A stretch of 64,000 nucleotides of DNA from Anaerolineales bacterium (GTDB lineage Bacteria; Chloroflexota; Anaerolineae; Anaerolineales; Villigracilaceae), in contig JABARH010000012.1 of the NCBI GenBank assembly GCA_019187665.1, positions 62,001 through 126,000 of the forward strand. Reading direction: 5' to 3'. Below the pieces are notes generated by a model that saw only the letters and a list, made by a program, of their open reading frames with translations, ran no database searches and was not told the origin of the DNA. Position 1 is the stretch's first letter. Every line of letters begins with the position of its first letter. Shown here piece by piece: positions 55,460-64,000 of this stretch. The position numbers and the translations under genes were made by a program.

Positions 55460-57529
55460 ATGGCACGTGAGTATCCGCTCGATCGCTATCGAAATATTGG
55501 AATCATCGCCCACATTGACGCCGGGAAAACAACGACGACCGAGCGTATCCTTTTCTATACCGGCAAGACCCACCGTATTGGTTCTGTGGATGACGGCACG
55601 ACCGTCACCGACTGGATGGAGCAGGAGCGTGAACGCGGCATCACCATTGTTTCGGCCGCCGTTTCCGCCGAGTGGAAGGGGTATCAGGTCAACCTGATTG
55701 ATACGCCAGGACACATTGACTTCACCGCCGAGGTCCAGCGCTCGTTGCGTGTTCTGGATGGCGGTGTGGTCTTGTTCGATGCCGTTCAGGGCGTGGAACC
55801 ACAGTCTGAAACTGTGTGGCGCCAGGCGGATCGGTATGGTGTGCCGCGCATTTGTTTTGTCAATAAAATGGATCGCGTGGGCGCTTCCTACGAACGCACC
55901 ATCCAATCCATCAAGGATCGGCTTGGCGCCAATCCGCTGCCCATGCAGGTCCCGCTTGGTTTTGAAGCGACTTTCAAAGGCGCGATCGATCTTCTCGAAA
56001 TGAAAGCCATGTATTGGGAAGATGAAATGGGCCGCGAGATCAAGGTCACGGACGTTCCTGCTGAAATGAAAGCCCAGGCCGAGGAAGCCCGCCACTTCAT
56101 GGTTGAGAAAATCGCCGAGCTCGATGATGTCCTGACCGTAAAATATCTGGAGGGCGCGGAGATTACCGTACCGGAGTTGAAAGCCGCTCTTCGCCAGGGA
56201 GTGCTTGCCAGCAAGGTGACGCCCGTCTATTGCGGCTCGGCCATGCGCAACAAAGGCATTCAGGTTTTGCTCGACGCGGTGATTGACCTGCTACCCTCCC
56301 CGGCTGACATTCCACCAGTGGAAGGCGCCGATCCGGATCATCCCGAAGAAATGATCGTGCTTCCCGCTGAAGATGATGCTCCACTGAGCGCGCTGGTCTT
56401 CAAGATCGTGACCGACCCTTACGTGGGACGCCTGGCGTACTTCCGCGTCTACTCCGGGACCCTCAGTCAGGGTTCCATGGTTACCAATTCCATCAAAGGC
56501 AAGCGCGAACGCATTGGCCGTTTGATCCGCATGTATGCCGACCGCCGCGAAGATATTACCGAGGTGCGCGCCGGTGACATTGCCGCCGCGCTCGGATTTA
56601 AAGAAACCTTCACCGGTGACACGCTTTGCGAGAACAAGAAGGTCATCCTCGAAAGCATTTCCTTTCCCGAACCCGTCATCTCCGTTGCGATCGAGCCGAA
56701 ATCAAGCTCCGACCAGGAAAAAATGGGTGAAGCGCTCAAAAAACTTTCCGAGGAAGACCCGACCTTCCGCGTTCGCAGCGACGAAACCACCGGCCAGACG
56801 ATCATCGCCGGCATGGGCGAACTGCACCTCGATGTTCTGGTGGATCGCATGTTACGCGAGTTCCGCATCCAGGCCAATATTGGCAACCCGCGCGTGGCCT
56901 ATCGCGAATCGATCACGCGTAAGGTAGCCCGCGCGGAGATGAAATATGCAAAACAGTCCGGTGGACGCGGCCAATATGGGCATGTTGTTTTTGCCCTTGA
57001 ACCGGGCGAACGCGGAAGCGGCATTGTCTTTGAAAACGATATTGTGGGCGGCTCCATCCCACGCGAGTATATTCCGGCCATCGAAAAGGGCGTGAAAGAA
57101 GCGACTGAAAGCGGCGTCATTGCCGGCTACCCGGTCGTGGATATGAAGATTTCCCTCTACGACGGCTCCTTCCATGAAGTGGACTCAAACGAAATGGCCT
57201 TCAAGATGGCCGCTTCCATGGCGTTCAAAGATGGCGTTCAAAAGGGCGGACCGGTCCTGCTCGAGCCGATCATGAAAGTGGAAGTAGTCATCCCCGAAGA
57301 ATATCTCGGCGATGTGATTGGGCAGTTGAACAGCCGCCGCGGCATGATCCAGGGCATGGAGATTCGTCCTGGCAATGCCCAGGCTGTGAAGGCCATGGTT
57401 CCGCTGGGCGAGATGTTCGGCTATGCAACTACACTTCGTTCCGGCACACAGGGACGCGGCGTTTTCTCAATGGAATTCGATCATTATGCCCCGGTCTCTG
57501 AGGCTGTGGCAAAAGAAATCATAAAGTAA
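55460..57529 (+). CDS. fusA: Elongation factor G
   Basis: This GTPase drives ribosomal translocation and recycling. The 689-residue protein shows G1 [20 protein letters not shown]2 [11 protein letters not shown]3 [13 protein letters not shown]4 NKMD and the domain IV segment [12 protein letters not shown] with [13 protein letters not shown]. Domain V ends [18 protein letters not shown]. It lies in the classical rpsG-fusA-tuf order. AGGCAG lies before the ATG at slightly long spacing. Confidence 0.98.
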   Translation: MAREYPLDRYRNIGIIAHIDAGKTTTTERILFYTGKTHRIGSVDDGTTVTDWMEQERERGITIVSAAVSAEWKGYQVNLIDTPGHIDFTAEVQRSLRVLDGGVVLFDAVQGVEPQSETVWRQADRYGVPRICFVNKMDRVGASYERTIQSIKDRLGANPLPMQVPLGFEATFKGAIDLLEMKAMYWEDEMGREIKVTDVPAEMKAQAEEARHFMVEKIAELDDVLTVKYLEGAEITVPELKAALRQGVLASKVTPVYCGSAMRNKGIQVLLDAVIDLLPSPADIPPVEGADPDHPEEMIVLPAEDDAPLSALVFKIVTDPYVGRLAYFRVYSGTLSQGSMVTNSIKGKRERIGRLIRMYADRREDITEVRAGDIAAALGFKETFTGDTLCENKKVILESISFPEPVISVAIEPKSSSDQEKMGEALKKLSEEDPTFRVRSDETTGQTIIAGMGELHLDVLVDRMLREFRIQANIGNPRVAYRESITRKVARAEMKYAKQSGGRGQYGHVVFALEPGERGSGIVFENDIVGGSIPREYIPAIEKGVKEATESGVIAGYPVVDMKISLYDGSFHEVDSNEMAFKMAASMAFKDGVQKGGPVLLEPIMKVEVVIPEEYLGDVIGQLNSRRGMIQGMEIRPGNAQAVKAMVPLGEMFGYATTLRSGTQGRGVFSMEFDHYAPVSEAVAKEIIK

Positions 57530-57565
57530 CCAGTCCGTTTTTGATTAAACAAGGAGACCAAAAAA

Positions 57566-58765
57566 ATGGCGAAGCAGAAATTTGATCGAAACAAACCGCA
57601 TCTGAACGTGGGAACAATGGGCCACATTGACCACGGCAAGACGACGCTGACGGCGGCGATCACCAAAGTCGCCGGGCTGATGGGCACCGGCGAATTCAGA
57701 GCCTACGACCAGATTGACAACGCGCCGGAAGAAAAAGCGCGCGGCATCACGATTAACATTTCGCATGTGGAATACCAGACCGAAAAGCGGCACTACGCCC
57801 ACGTGGACATGCCGGGCCACCGCGACTACATCAAGAACATGATCACCGGTGCGGCGCAGGTGGACGGCGCGATTTTGGTGGTGGCGGCCCCGGATGGGCC
57901 GATGCCGCAGACGCGCGAACACGTGCTGCTGGCGCGCCAGGTGGAAGTGCCGTCCATCGTTGTGTTCCTCAACAAAGTAGACATGATGGACGATCCGGAG
58001 TTGCTGGAACTGGTGGAGTTGGAACTGCGCGAACTGCTGACCGCCTACAACTTCCCCGGCGACACAACCCCGATCGTGCGCGGCTCGGCCAAGAACGCGC
58101 TGGACAGCGCCAGCACGGATCCGAATGCGCCGGAATACGCCTGCATCAAAGAATTGCTGCGCGTGGTGGACGAATACATCCCCGAACCGAAGCGCGAGAC
58201 GGACAAACCGTTTATGATGGCAGTGGAAGACGTGTTCTCGATCAAAGGGCGCGGCACAGTCGTGACCGGGCGCGTCGATCGCGGACTGGTGAAAGTGGGC
58301 GACCCGATCGAAATCGTCGGCCTGCGCGACACCAAATCCACAACCTGTACCGGCGTGGAGATGTTCCACAAGATGCTGGACGAAGGCATGGCCGGCGACA
58401 ACCTGGGCTTGCTCTTGCGCGGCATTGAACGCACCGACGTGGAGCGCGGCCAGGTGCTGGCCAAACCCGGCTCGATCACCCCGCACAAGAAATTCCTGGC
58501 GGAAGTGTACGTATTGAAGAAGGAAGAAGGCGGGCGCCACAAGGCATTCTTCAGCGGCTATCGCCCGCAGTTCTACATCCGCACGATGGACGTGACCGGC
58601 AACATCACGCTGCCCGAAGGCGTGGAGATGGTCATGCCGGGCGACAACGTCAACCTGACGGTTGAGTTGATCGTGCCGGTGGCGCTCGAACAAGGATCCA
58701 AATTCGCCATTCGCGAAGGCGGCCTGACCGTCGGCGCAGGCGTCATCACCAAGATCATCGAATAG
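57566..58765 (+). CDS. tuf: Elongation factor Tu
   Basis: EF-Tu carries aminoacyl-tRNA to the ribosome. The 399-residue protein shows G1 [15 protein letters not shown], the effector loop [15 protein letters not shown]3 [18 protein letters not shown] and G4 NKVDM. Domains II and III follow with [16 protein letters not shown] and FRLPDVTG-like [18 protein letters not shown] precedes the ATG. The local codon choice is very uniform (strong use of GCG, CTG, GAA), as expected for a highly expressed gene. rpsJ follows 7 bp after the stop. Confidence 0.98.
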   Translation: MAKQKFDRNKPHLNVGTMGHIDHGKTTLTAAITKVAGLMGTGEFRAYDQIDNAPEEKARGITINISHVEYQTEKRHYAHVDMPGHRDYIKNMITGAAQVDGAILVVAAPDGPMPQTREHVLLARQVEVPSIVVFLNKVDMMDDPELLELVELELRELLTAYNFPGDTTPIVRGSAKNALDSASTDPNAPEYACIKELLRVVDEYIPEPKRETDKPFMMAVEDVFSIKGRGTVVTGRVDRGLVKVGDPIEIVGLRDTKSTTCTGVEMFHKMLDEGMAGDNLGLLLRGIERTDVERGQVLAKPGSITPHKKFLAEVYVLKKEEGGRHKAFFSGYRPQFYIRTMDVTGNITLPEGVEMVMPGDNVNLTVELIVPVALEQGSKFAIREGGLTVGAGVITKIIE

Positions 58766-58772
58766 GATAGCC

Positions 58773-59081
58773 ATGACGAAACAAAAGATCCGCATCCGCC
58801 TCAAGGCTTACGATCATCGCGTTCTCGACCAATCCGCCAAGCGGATCGTTGAAACTGCAGAGCGTTCCGGCGCCCAGGTTGTGGGGCCGGTACCCTTGCC
58901 AACAAAACTGGAACGCTTTACAATACGCCGCTCTGCATTCATTGACAAAGACTCGCACGAACACTACGAGATCCGCACGCACAACCGATTGATCGATGTT
59001 CTCGACCCTGATTCGAAAACGATTGACATGTTGATGCGTTTGAACCTGCCTGCGGGCGTGGATATCGAGATCAAAATCTAA
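58773..59081 (+). CDS. rpsJ: 30S ribosomal protein S10
   Basis: The 102 residues match S10 ([68 protein letters not shown]). It joins the tuf gene by a 7-bp gap and is followed by an unusually long spacer of 200 bp before rplC. S10 is also the NusE antitermination factor. Confidence 0.98.
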   Translation: MTKQKIRIRLKAYDHRVLDQSAKRIVETAERSGAQVVGPVPLPTKLERFTIRRSAFIDKDSHEHYEIRTHNRLIDVLDPDSKTIDMLMRLNLPAGVDIEIKI

Positions 59082-59281
59082 CAGATGCAGTTCGCCACAT
59101 GCCAGACGCGATGGATGTCTGGCACGTGATATGAACCAAAGCGGCGCAAGAATTTTCGCTCGGGCGGGAGCCAACACCCCAACGGCTCTGCACGACGGAT
59201 ATTGACTGTGTCGTCTCCGAGATGATGCAGCCCAGGCCCGGGCTGACAGTCTCGAACCAAATTTTTAAGGAGAAAACCGAA
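59082..59281 (+). promoter_or_regulatory. Structured spacer between rpsJ and rplC, candidate ribosomal-protein leader
   Basis: The 200-nt gap holds a hairpin GCCAGAC / GTCTGGC (59101-59123). A longer helix follows in which GACTGT (59204-59209) pairs with ACAGTC (59246-59251), stacking on CAGCCC / GGGCTG (59228-59245). All other gaps in this operon are under 40 bp. An autoregulatory leader, for example an L4-type one before rplC-rplD, is plausible but not proven. No promoter stands out. Confidence 0.5.
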
Positions 59282-59911
59282 ATGTTGAAAGGGCTTCTAG
59301 GTCGAAAGATCGGCATGACCCAGATCTTCGATGAACAAGGCGTCGCGTCTCCCGTGACCATCATCGAGGCTGGGCCATGTTTCGTTACACAGGTTCGCAC
59401 CCCGGAAACAGAGGGGTATTCCGCAATTCAGTTGGGATTTTCCGAATCGCATCCCAAAAAATTGACTGGCGGCGAGCTGGGGCACCTGAAGGCAAAAGAT
59501 CTTCCTCCTCTGCGCGTATTGCGCGAATTCCGTACCACAGAAAATGATATGAAGGTTGGCGACAAGGTCACGGTCGAGGCGTTTGCCGTTGGCGAGCGCG
59601 TGGATGTGATCGGCACCAGCAAAGGCAAAGGATTTGCCGGTGTGGTGAAACGCCATAACTTTAACGGCCAGCCGAAGACGCATGGCGCCTCGGATCGCAC
59701 GCGTGCGCCCGGCTCCAGCGGTTCCGGTACCACGCCGGGTCGCGTGTTCCGCGGCAAGCGTCGTTCCGGACATATGGGCAGCGAGCGCGTCACAATGCAG
59801 GGACTGCGGGTGATCTTGGTGGACGCCGAGCGGAATCTGATTGGCCTGCGCGGCGCCGTTCCGGGTCCGAAAGGCGGCGTGGTCGTCATCCAGGAGGCGC
59901 GCAAGCAATAG
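59282..59911 (+). CDS. rplC: 50S ribosomal protein L3
   Basis: The start is the ATG preceded by AAGGAGAAAACCGAA, giving 209 residues (MLKGLLGRKIGMTQIFDEQG). L3 is an early assembly protein near the peptidyl-transferase centre, reached by its long loop (GFAGVVKRHNFNGQPKTHGASDRTRAPGS...GRVFRGKRRSGHMG). It is followed by rplD 12-15 bp downstream. Confidence 0.97.
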   Translation: MLKGLLGRKIGMTQIFDEQGVASPVTIIEAGPCFVTQVRTPETEGYSAIQLGFSESHPKKLTGGELGHLKAKDLPPLRVLREFRTTENDMKVGDKVTVEAFAVGERVDVIGTSKGKGFAGVVKRHNFNGQPKTHGASDRTRAPGSSGSGTTPGRVFRGKRRSGHMGSERVTMQGLRVILVDAERNLIGLRGAVPGPKGGVVVIQEARKQ

Positions 59912-59926
59912 GCGCAGGAGCGTATG

Positions 59927-60556
59927 ATGAAAGCAGACGTTTTCAATATAGACGGTCAGAAGGTGAAGCAGGTGGAATTGCCAGCCGCGATCTTCGAAGC
60001 CGCCGTAAATGTGGATTTGATGTATCAGGCTTATCAGCGCCAGATGGCGAATGCGCGCCTGGGCACACACAGCACCAAAACCCGCGGCGAAGTTTCCGGT
60101 GGCGGCCGCAAGCCGTGGAAGCAAAAAGGCACCGGCCGCGCTCGCCAGGGTTCCACCCGTGCCGTGCAGTGGGTGGGCGGTGGTCGCGCTCACACGCCGA
60201 AGCCGCGCAGTTATTATCAGCGCATGCCGAAGAAAATGCGTCAGGCCGCCCTGCGTTCGGCTCTTTCCGTGAAAGCCGCAGAAGCCGGTGTGGTGTTGGT
60301 GGAAGATGTAGCGCTCGGCGAAGGCAAGACCCGTTTGATGTCCGAAGCGTTGCAGCGCCTTGTGGGTCAGGCGAGCGCGCTGGTTGTGCTTCCCGAAAAG
60401 GACGCGAATTACGATACTGTGATGCAGTCTGCCGCCAATTTGGACGGCGCAAAAGTTCTGCTGGCCGGATATCTCAACATCCGCGACCTGTTCAGTTATG
60501 ACAAACTGGTTCTGCCGATCAAGGCGCTCGACGCGTTGACGGCGCAACTTGGATAG
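59927..60556 (+). CDS. rplD: 50S ribosomal protein L4
   Basis: Two adjacent ATG codons follow AGGAGCGT; the second is better spaced and is used here (209 residues). L4 binds 23S rRNA and lines the exit tunnel with its extended loop ([38 protein letters not shown]), and in enterobacteria it regulates the S10 operon. The end of the gene is followed by rplW with a short gap. Confidence 0.97.
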   Translation: MKADVFNIDGQKVKQVELPAAIFEAAVNVDLMYQAYQRQMANARLGTHSTKTRGEVSGGGRKPWKQKGTGRARQGSTRAVQWVGGGRAHTPKPRSYYQRMPKKMRQAALRSALSVKAAEAGVVLVEDVALGEGKTRLMSEALQRLVGQASALVVLPEKDANYDTVMQSAANLDGAKVLLAGYLNIRDLFSYDKLVLPIKALDALTAQLG

Positions 60557-60566
60557 GATGGGTGCC

Positions 60567-60869
60567 ATGACGACAAGTTATGACGTGTTGCGCCGCCCGC
60601 TGGTCACCGAGAAATCCAATTACCAGTCCGGTAAATTGCAACAATATACGTTCGAAATCGCTTCCGATGCGAGCCGCACCATGGTCAAGGATGCGATCGA
60701 AACCATGTACGATGTGAGCGTGGTGCGCGTGAATATCATCAACACCGCGGCCAAACGCAGCCGCCGCGCCCGAAGCCGCCGTCTGTTGGTGCGCAAGTCC
60801 GCCATCAAGAAGGCAATCGTCACCCTGGCCGCCGGCCAGACTCTACCCATGTTTGAAGGGGTGCAGTGA
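60567..60869 (+). CDS. rplW: 50S ribosomal protein L23
   Basis: The start ATG after GGATGGGTGCC gives 100 residues: [51 protein letters not shown]23 surrounds the tunnel exit and docks trigger factor and SRP. Its TGA shares one base with the ATG of rplB. Confidence 0.97.
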   Translation: MTTSYDVLRRPLVTEKSNYQSGKLQQYTFEIASDASRTMVKDAIETMYDVSVVRVNIINTAAKRSRRARSRRLLVRKSAIKKAIVTLAAGQTLPMFEGVQ

Positions 60870-61705
60870 TGGCAGTCAAAAAGTATAAGCCCGTAACCCC
60901 CGGCCAGCGCGGCATGACCGGCCACACCTTCGAGGAGATCACGAAGGACAAACCGGAACGCTCGCTGCTGGTCCCGCTTCACAAACACGGCGGCCGCAAC
61001 TCCTACGGTCGCGTCACGGTTCGACATCGCGGTGGCGGAAGCAAACGCTTTGCACGCCTTGTGGATTTCAAGCGCGAGAAACGCGGCATCCCAGCCAAAG
61101 TGGCGGCGATCGAGTACGATCCGAATCGCACCGCGCGCCTGGCGCTCCTGCATTACGCGGACGGCGAGAAGCGTTATATTGTGGCTCCGCTGGACCTGCG
61201 CGTAGGCGACACGATCATGTCCGGCCCCAACGCGGAAATTCGCAGCGGCAACAGCCTGCCCATTTCAAGTATTCCGGTGGGCACGCTGATTCACAATATT
61301 GAGTTGAAGGAAGGCCGCGGCGGACAACTGGTCCGTTCCGCCGGCGGCGCCGCCCAACTTCTGGCAAAGGAAGGCGATTTCGCCCAGGTGCGTATGCCCT
61401 CCGGCGAGGTTCGTCTTGTGCGTCAGGTGTGCTATGCCACGATCGGCCAGGTTGGCAATCTGGACCAGGGCAATATCAAACTGGGCAAGGCCGGACGCAA
61501 ACGCCACAAAGGCATCCGCCCGACCGTGCGCGGTTCAGCCATGTCCCCGCGCGATCATCCGCATGGGGGCGGTGAGGGCCGCCAGCCGATCGGCAAGCCC
61601 GGCCCGCGCAGCCCGTGGGGCAAACCCACCATGGGCTACCGTACGCGTCGCAACAAGTTGACCGATAAGATGATTGTGCGCCGTCGCAGCAAGACGAGTC
61701 GCTAG
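60869..61705 (+). CDS. rplB: 50S ribosomal protein L2
   Basis: The ATG overlaps the rplW stop by one base (TGATG); 278 residues. L2 is essential for subunit joining and peptidyl transfer. Family segments are [62 protein letters not shown] and the C-terminal [19 protein letters not shown] with the functionally critical His. Confidence 0.98.
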   Translation: MAVKKYKPVTPGQRGMTGHTFEEITKDKPERSLLVPLHKHGGRNSYGRVTVRHRGGGSKRFARLVDFKREKRGIPAKVAAIEYDPNRTARLALLHYADGEKRYIVAPLDLRVGDTIMSGPNAEIRSGNSLPISSIPVGTLIHNIELKEGRGGQLVRSAGGAAQLLAKEGDFAQVRMPSGEVRLVRQVCYATIGQVGNLDQGNIKLGKAGRKRHKGIRPTVRGSAMSPRDHPHGGGEGRQPIGKPGPRSPWGKPTMGYRTRRNKLTDKMIVRRRSKTSR

Positions 61706-61723
61706 TAAACGAGGAACGAACCT

Positions 61724-62008
61724 ATGTCTCGATCACTGAAAAAAGGGCCATACATCGAGCCCAAACTACTCAAACGAGTTGAGGCCATGAACGCCAAGGG
61801 CGAAAAGAAAGTGATTCGCACCTGGAGTCGCGCGAGCGTCATCTTCCCGCAGATGGTGGGTCACACCATTGCAGTGCATGATGGGCGCCGCCACGTGCCG
61901 ATCTATGTGACAGAAAACATGGTGGGGCATCGCCTGGGCGAATTCGCGCCCACGCGCGTGTTCCGCGGTCACGGCACCAAGGAAGCGGCCGCGGCGGCTT
62001 CCGCGTAG
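61724..62008 (+). CDS. rpsS: 30S ribosomal protein S19
   Basis: The 94 residues match S19 ([67 protein letters not shown]). It contacts S13 and the A-site finger in the 30S head. The C-terminal Ala-rich tail is variable in the family. GAGGAACGAACCT precedes the ATG. Confidence 0.98.
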   Translation: MSRSLKKGPYIEPKLLKRVEAMNAKGEKKVIRTWSRASVIFPQMVGHTIAVHDGRRHVPIYVTENMVGHRLGEFAPTRVFRGHGTKEAAAAASA

Positions 62009-62019
62009 GAGAATGAGTC

Positions 62020-62361
62020 ATGCAGAACATTCATGCCCAGTTGAATCATTATCCTGCCTCGGCCCAAAAGGTGCGGCTGATCCTTGATCTGGTGCGCGGC
62101 AAAAGCGCGGTTGAGGCGCTTGAGATGCTGCGCTTTGAACCGAAGACCCCTGCCGCTGCCGTGCATAAACTGCTGGCTTCGGCGGTGGCTAACGCCGAGG
62201 AAAACTTTGGCATCAGCCGCGATAACCTGTTCGTGGCGAAAATTTTCGCGAACGAAGCGCCCACCCGCAAATGGCGCCGCTTTGGGGCGCGCGGCCGCTT
62301 CAAGCCCCTGTTGCGCCGTTCTGCGCATGTGACCGTGATCCTGCGCGAGCGCGGATCGTAA
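62020..62361 (+). CDS. rplV: 50S ribosomal protein L22
   Basis: The 113-residue protein has the L22 core (YPASAQKVRLILDLVRGKSAVEALEMLRF, AVHKLLASAVANAEENFG) and the hairpin loop reaching into the exit tunnel (ANEAPTRKWRRFGARGRFKPLLRRSAHVTVIL), where macrolide resistance changes occur. It lies 11 bp after rpsS. Confidence 0.98.
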   Translation: MQNIHAQLNHYPASAQKVRLILDLVRGKSAVEALEMLRFEPKTPAAAVHKLLASAVANAEENFGISRDNLFVAKIFANEAPTRKWRRFGARGRFKPLLRRSAHVTVILRERGS

Positions 62362-62377
62362 CGGATAAGGAGAAGTT

Positions 62378-63127
62378 ATGGGTCGAAAAGTACATCCGAT
62401 CGGCATTCGTCTCGGCATCAATACCATGTGGCAGGGCCGCTGGTTTGCCGAGGGCGCGCAATATCGCGAACAATTGCAGCAGGACATGGATATCCGCCAC
62501 CTGCTGTTGGGCCAGACATCCAAAGGCGGGGCTGCATGGAATGGCACGGTTCGCAAACTTCGCCGCGAACTCCCGGATGCAGTGCTGGAACGCAAGGCCG
62601 GTATCTCGCGCGTGGATGTGGAACGTTATCCTGGCAAGACCAAGGTGGCGATCTTTACCGCCAAGCCCGGCATCTTGATCGGGCGCAAGGGCGAGGGCGT
62701 GAAGCGCATCCGCCTGGCGCTCGAGACCTTGATCGGCAAAAAAGTGGACCTGGACATCAAAGAGATTTCCTCCCCGGATGTAGACGCCACTCTTGTGGCA
62801 TACAACATTGCCGACCAGTTGGAGCGCCGCATTGCCTATCGCCGCGCCATGAAGCGCGCCATGCAGCAGGCGATGAAACAGGGCGCCCAGGGAATCAAAA
62901 TCGAAGTGGCCGGTCGTTTGGGAGGCGCGGAAATGGCGCGCACCGTCTGGCTGCGCGAAGGACGCGTACCGTTGCAGACCCTGCGCGCGAGCATTGACTT
63001 TGCCCGCGCCGAAGCCACCACCACCTACGGCCAGATCGGTGTGAAGGTGTGGGTCTACAAAGGCGAGACCGCTCCTGAAGTGGAAGAGAAAACAGAAGCG
63101 ACCGAAGGCGTGTACGTCAGCAAGTAG
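62378..63127 (+). CDS. rpsC: 30S ribosomal protein S3
   Basis: The 249-residue protein has the N-terminal [13 protein letters not shown], a KH domain with [29 protein letters not shown] and the C-terminal [33 protein letters not shown]...[17 protein letters not shown]3 forms part of the mRNA entry tunnel. A short acidic tail ([16 protein letters not shown]) follows. AAGGAGAAGTT precedes the ATG. Confidence 0.98.
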   Translation: MGRKVHPIGIRLGINTMWQGRWFAEGAQYREQLQQDMDIRHLLLGQTSKGGAAWNGTVRKLRRELPDAVLERKAGISRVDVERYPGKTKVAIFTAKPGILIGRKGEGVKRIRLALETLIGKKVDLDIKEISSPDVDATLVAYNIADQLERRIAYRRAMKRAMQQAMKQGAQGIKIEVAGRLGGAEMARTVWLREGRVPLQTLRASIDFARAEATTTYGQIGVKVWVYKGETAPEVEEKTEATEGVYVSK

Positions 63128-63153
63128 GCGTAACGGTCAGGAGATTTTTCAAT

Positions 63154-63579
63154 ATGTTGATGCCAAAACGTGTCAAGTGGCGTAAGCAGATGCGCGGCCG
63201 CATGCGGGGCAAGGCCCTGCGCGGCGCCGAAGTGTCCTTCGGTGAGTACGGTCTGCAGGCGCTCGAACCCGGATGGGTGACTGCCCGTCAGATCGAAGCG
63301 GCGCGGCGCGTCATCGTCCGCGAAATGAAGCGGCGCGGCAAGGTCTGGATCCGCATTTTCCCGTCCAAGCCGTACACCCATAAGCCGCCCGAAACCCGCA
63401 TGGGATCTGGGAAGGGCAACGTGGAATATTACGTGGCTGTAGTCAAGCCGGGCCGCATTATGTTCGAGATCAGCGGCCTGCCGGAAGATGTGGCGACGTT
63501 TGCCTTGAAAAGCGCCCAGTATAAATTCGCGATCCGGACCCGGGTTGTCGCCCGCCACAGCGCAGGAGAATCGTCATGA
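63154..63579 (+). CDS. rplP: 50S ribosomal protein L16
   Basis: The 141 residues match L16 ([81 protein letters not shown]). L16 helps shape the A-site of the large subunit. Its stop overlaps the start of rpmC by 4 bp. Confidence 0.98.
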   Translation: MLMPKRVKWRKQMRGRMRGKALRGAEVSFGEYGLQALEPGWVTARQIEAARRVIVREMKRRGKVWIRIFPSKPYTHKPPETRMGSGKGNVEYYVAVVKPGRIMFEISGLPEDVATFALKSAQYKFAIRTRVVARHSAGESS

Positions 63580-63782
63580 AGCCGAGCGAGATTCGTGACC
63601 TGAAAACCGAAGAGATACAAACCAAACTGGCGGACGCGCGCGAAGAGTTGATGAACCTGCGCTTCCAGCAGGTGAACGGCCAATTGACCGATACCAGCCG
63701 CCTGCGCGCCATCCGCCGCGATATTGCCCGCTATCTGACGTTGCTCGGTGAGCGCGCAGCGGAGACGGAAGGTGTAGCATGA
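63576..63782 (+). CDS. rpmC: 50S ribosomal protein L29
   Basis: The 68-residue helical hairpin protein matches L29 ([57 protein letters not shown]). It sits near the exit tunnel beside L23. It overlaps rplP and rpsQ by 4 bp each (ATGA), so the three are translationally coupled. AGGAG lies before the ATG, within the rplP end. Confidence 0.97.
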   Translation: MKPSEIRDLKTEEIQTKLADAREELMNLRFQQVNGQLTDTSRLRAIRRDIARYLTLLGERAAETEGVA

Positions 63783-64000
63783 ACAATCGTCGTCGAATCA
63801 CTGGGACCGTGACCAGCAACAAGATGACCAAAACGGTGGTCGTGGAGATCTCGCGCAAGTATCGCCACCCGCTGTACAAGAAAGTGGTGCACTCGAGCCG
63901 GCGCATCAAAGCGCACGATGAAATCGGCTGCCAGGTGGGCGACGAAGTGCAGATCGTGGAATCCCGCCCCCTGTCGCGCACGAAGCGCTGGGCCGTGGAG
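63779..64000 (+). CDS. rpsQ: 30S ribosomal protein S17, 5' part (cut by window edge)
   Basis: The first 74 codons are visible: RRRITGTVTSNKMTKTVVVEISRKYRHPLYKKVVHSSRRIKAHDEIGCQVGDEVQIVESRPLSRTKRWAVE. This is the OB-fold of S17, which binds 16S rRNA in the body of the small subunit. The ATG overlaps the rpmC stop (ATGA). Only the last few residues are missing from the window. Confidence 0.97.
   Translation, partial: MNNRRRITGTVTSNKMTKTVVVEISRKYRHPLYKKVVHSSRRIKAHDEIGCQVGDEVQIVESRPLSRTKRWAVE

Noticed and set aside
57545..58804. A 419-codon open frame antisense to tuf.
   Set aside because: His/Arg/Phe-rich translation typical of an antisense shadow; the sense strand is a complete EF-Tu.

Overview
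The window most resembles a chromosomal segment of a Chloroflexota bacterium of the Anaerolineae type. This is an inference from gene content, not from a 16S gene. The evidence is many exported lipoproteins with Thr/Pro (TPTP) linkers, tandem FW (NBR1-type) domain proteins, basic-membrane-protein (BMP) nucleoside transport genes, a T-box in front of thrS, CIRCE control of groESL, and intergenic DNA full of short tandem and palindromic repeats. Coding sequence is GC-rich, so long antisense open frames are common and have been left out.

Layout. 1-1.4 kb: end of a NarL/DesK-type sensor kinase and an alpha/beta hydrolase. 1.4-8.4 kb (minus strand): five consecutive lipoproteins each carrying one FW domain, followed by queG and rdgB. 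8.6-16.3 kb (minus): a complete BMP-type ABC importer (binding protein, fused ATPase, two permeases), then an MFS transporter with a second BMP protein. 16.4-20.2 kb: trmD and two tandem membrane-anchored TPR proteins. 20.4-24.5 kb: groES-groEL under a sigma70 promoter and CIRCE, then a parvulin-like lipoprotein and a membrane-anchored TP-linker protein. 24.7-29.2 kb: ilvE, a DUF2087 protein, a DUF711 protein, a small K+ channel, a SpoU methyltransferase and a macrodomain protein. 29.3-30.7 kb: infC-rpmI-rplT. 31-35 kb: pfkA, thrS with its T-box leader, and tRNA-Val. 35.1-38.3 kb: a tight operon of a receiver/CpaE-like protein, a sirtuin and a GAF histidine kinase. 38.3-44.1 kb: mutL, a HAD phosphatase, a small membrane protein, folD, mtaB and a lipoprotein. 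44.2-50.3 kb: a TPR protein, a large sensor-kinase-like protein whose phosphoacceptor His is replaced by Gln, a LysM protein and an LCP protein. 50.3-64 kb: rpoB (without rpoC beside it), then rpsL-rpsG-fusA-tuf and the S10 cluster as far as a partial rpsQ.

Cross-cutting observations. (i) At least six genes have a -10 hexamer exactly 6 nt before the start codon, which implies leaderless mRNAs; three more are close to this. (ii) Short intergenic repeats (7-mers, an 8-mer, CCCGAAGGG palindromes) occur throughout, and some continue into reading frames as in-frame linkers or C-termini (queG, trmD, DUF711, SpoU, mutL, mtaB) and into the thrS T-box. (iii) A roughly 85-130 bp MITE-like element occurs three times. 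(iv) Several RNA-level controls are visible: the T-box, the infC AUU/AUC start, a promoter-leader-terminator unit before rpsL, and a structured rpsJ-rplC spacer. No rRNA, CRISPR array, prophage or complete insertion sequence was recognised.
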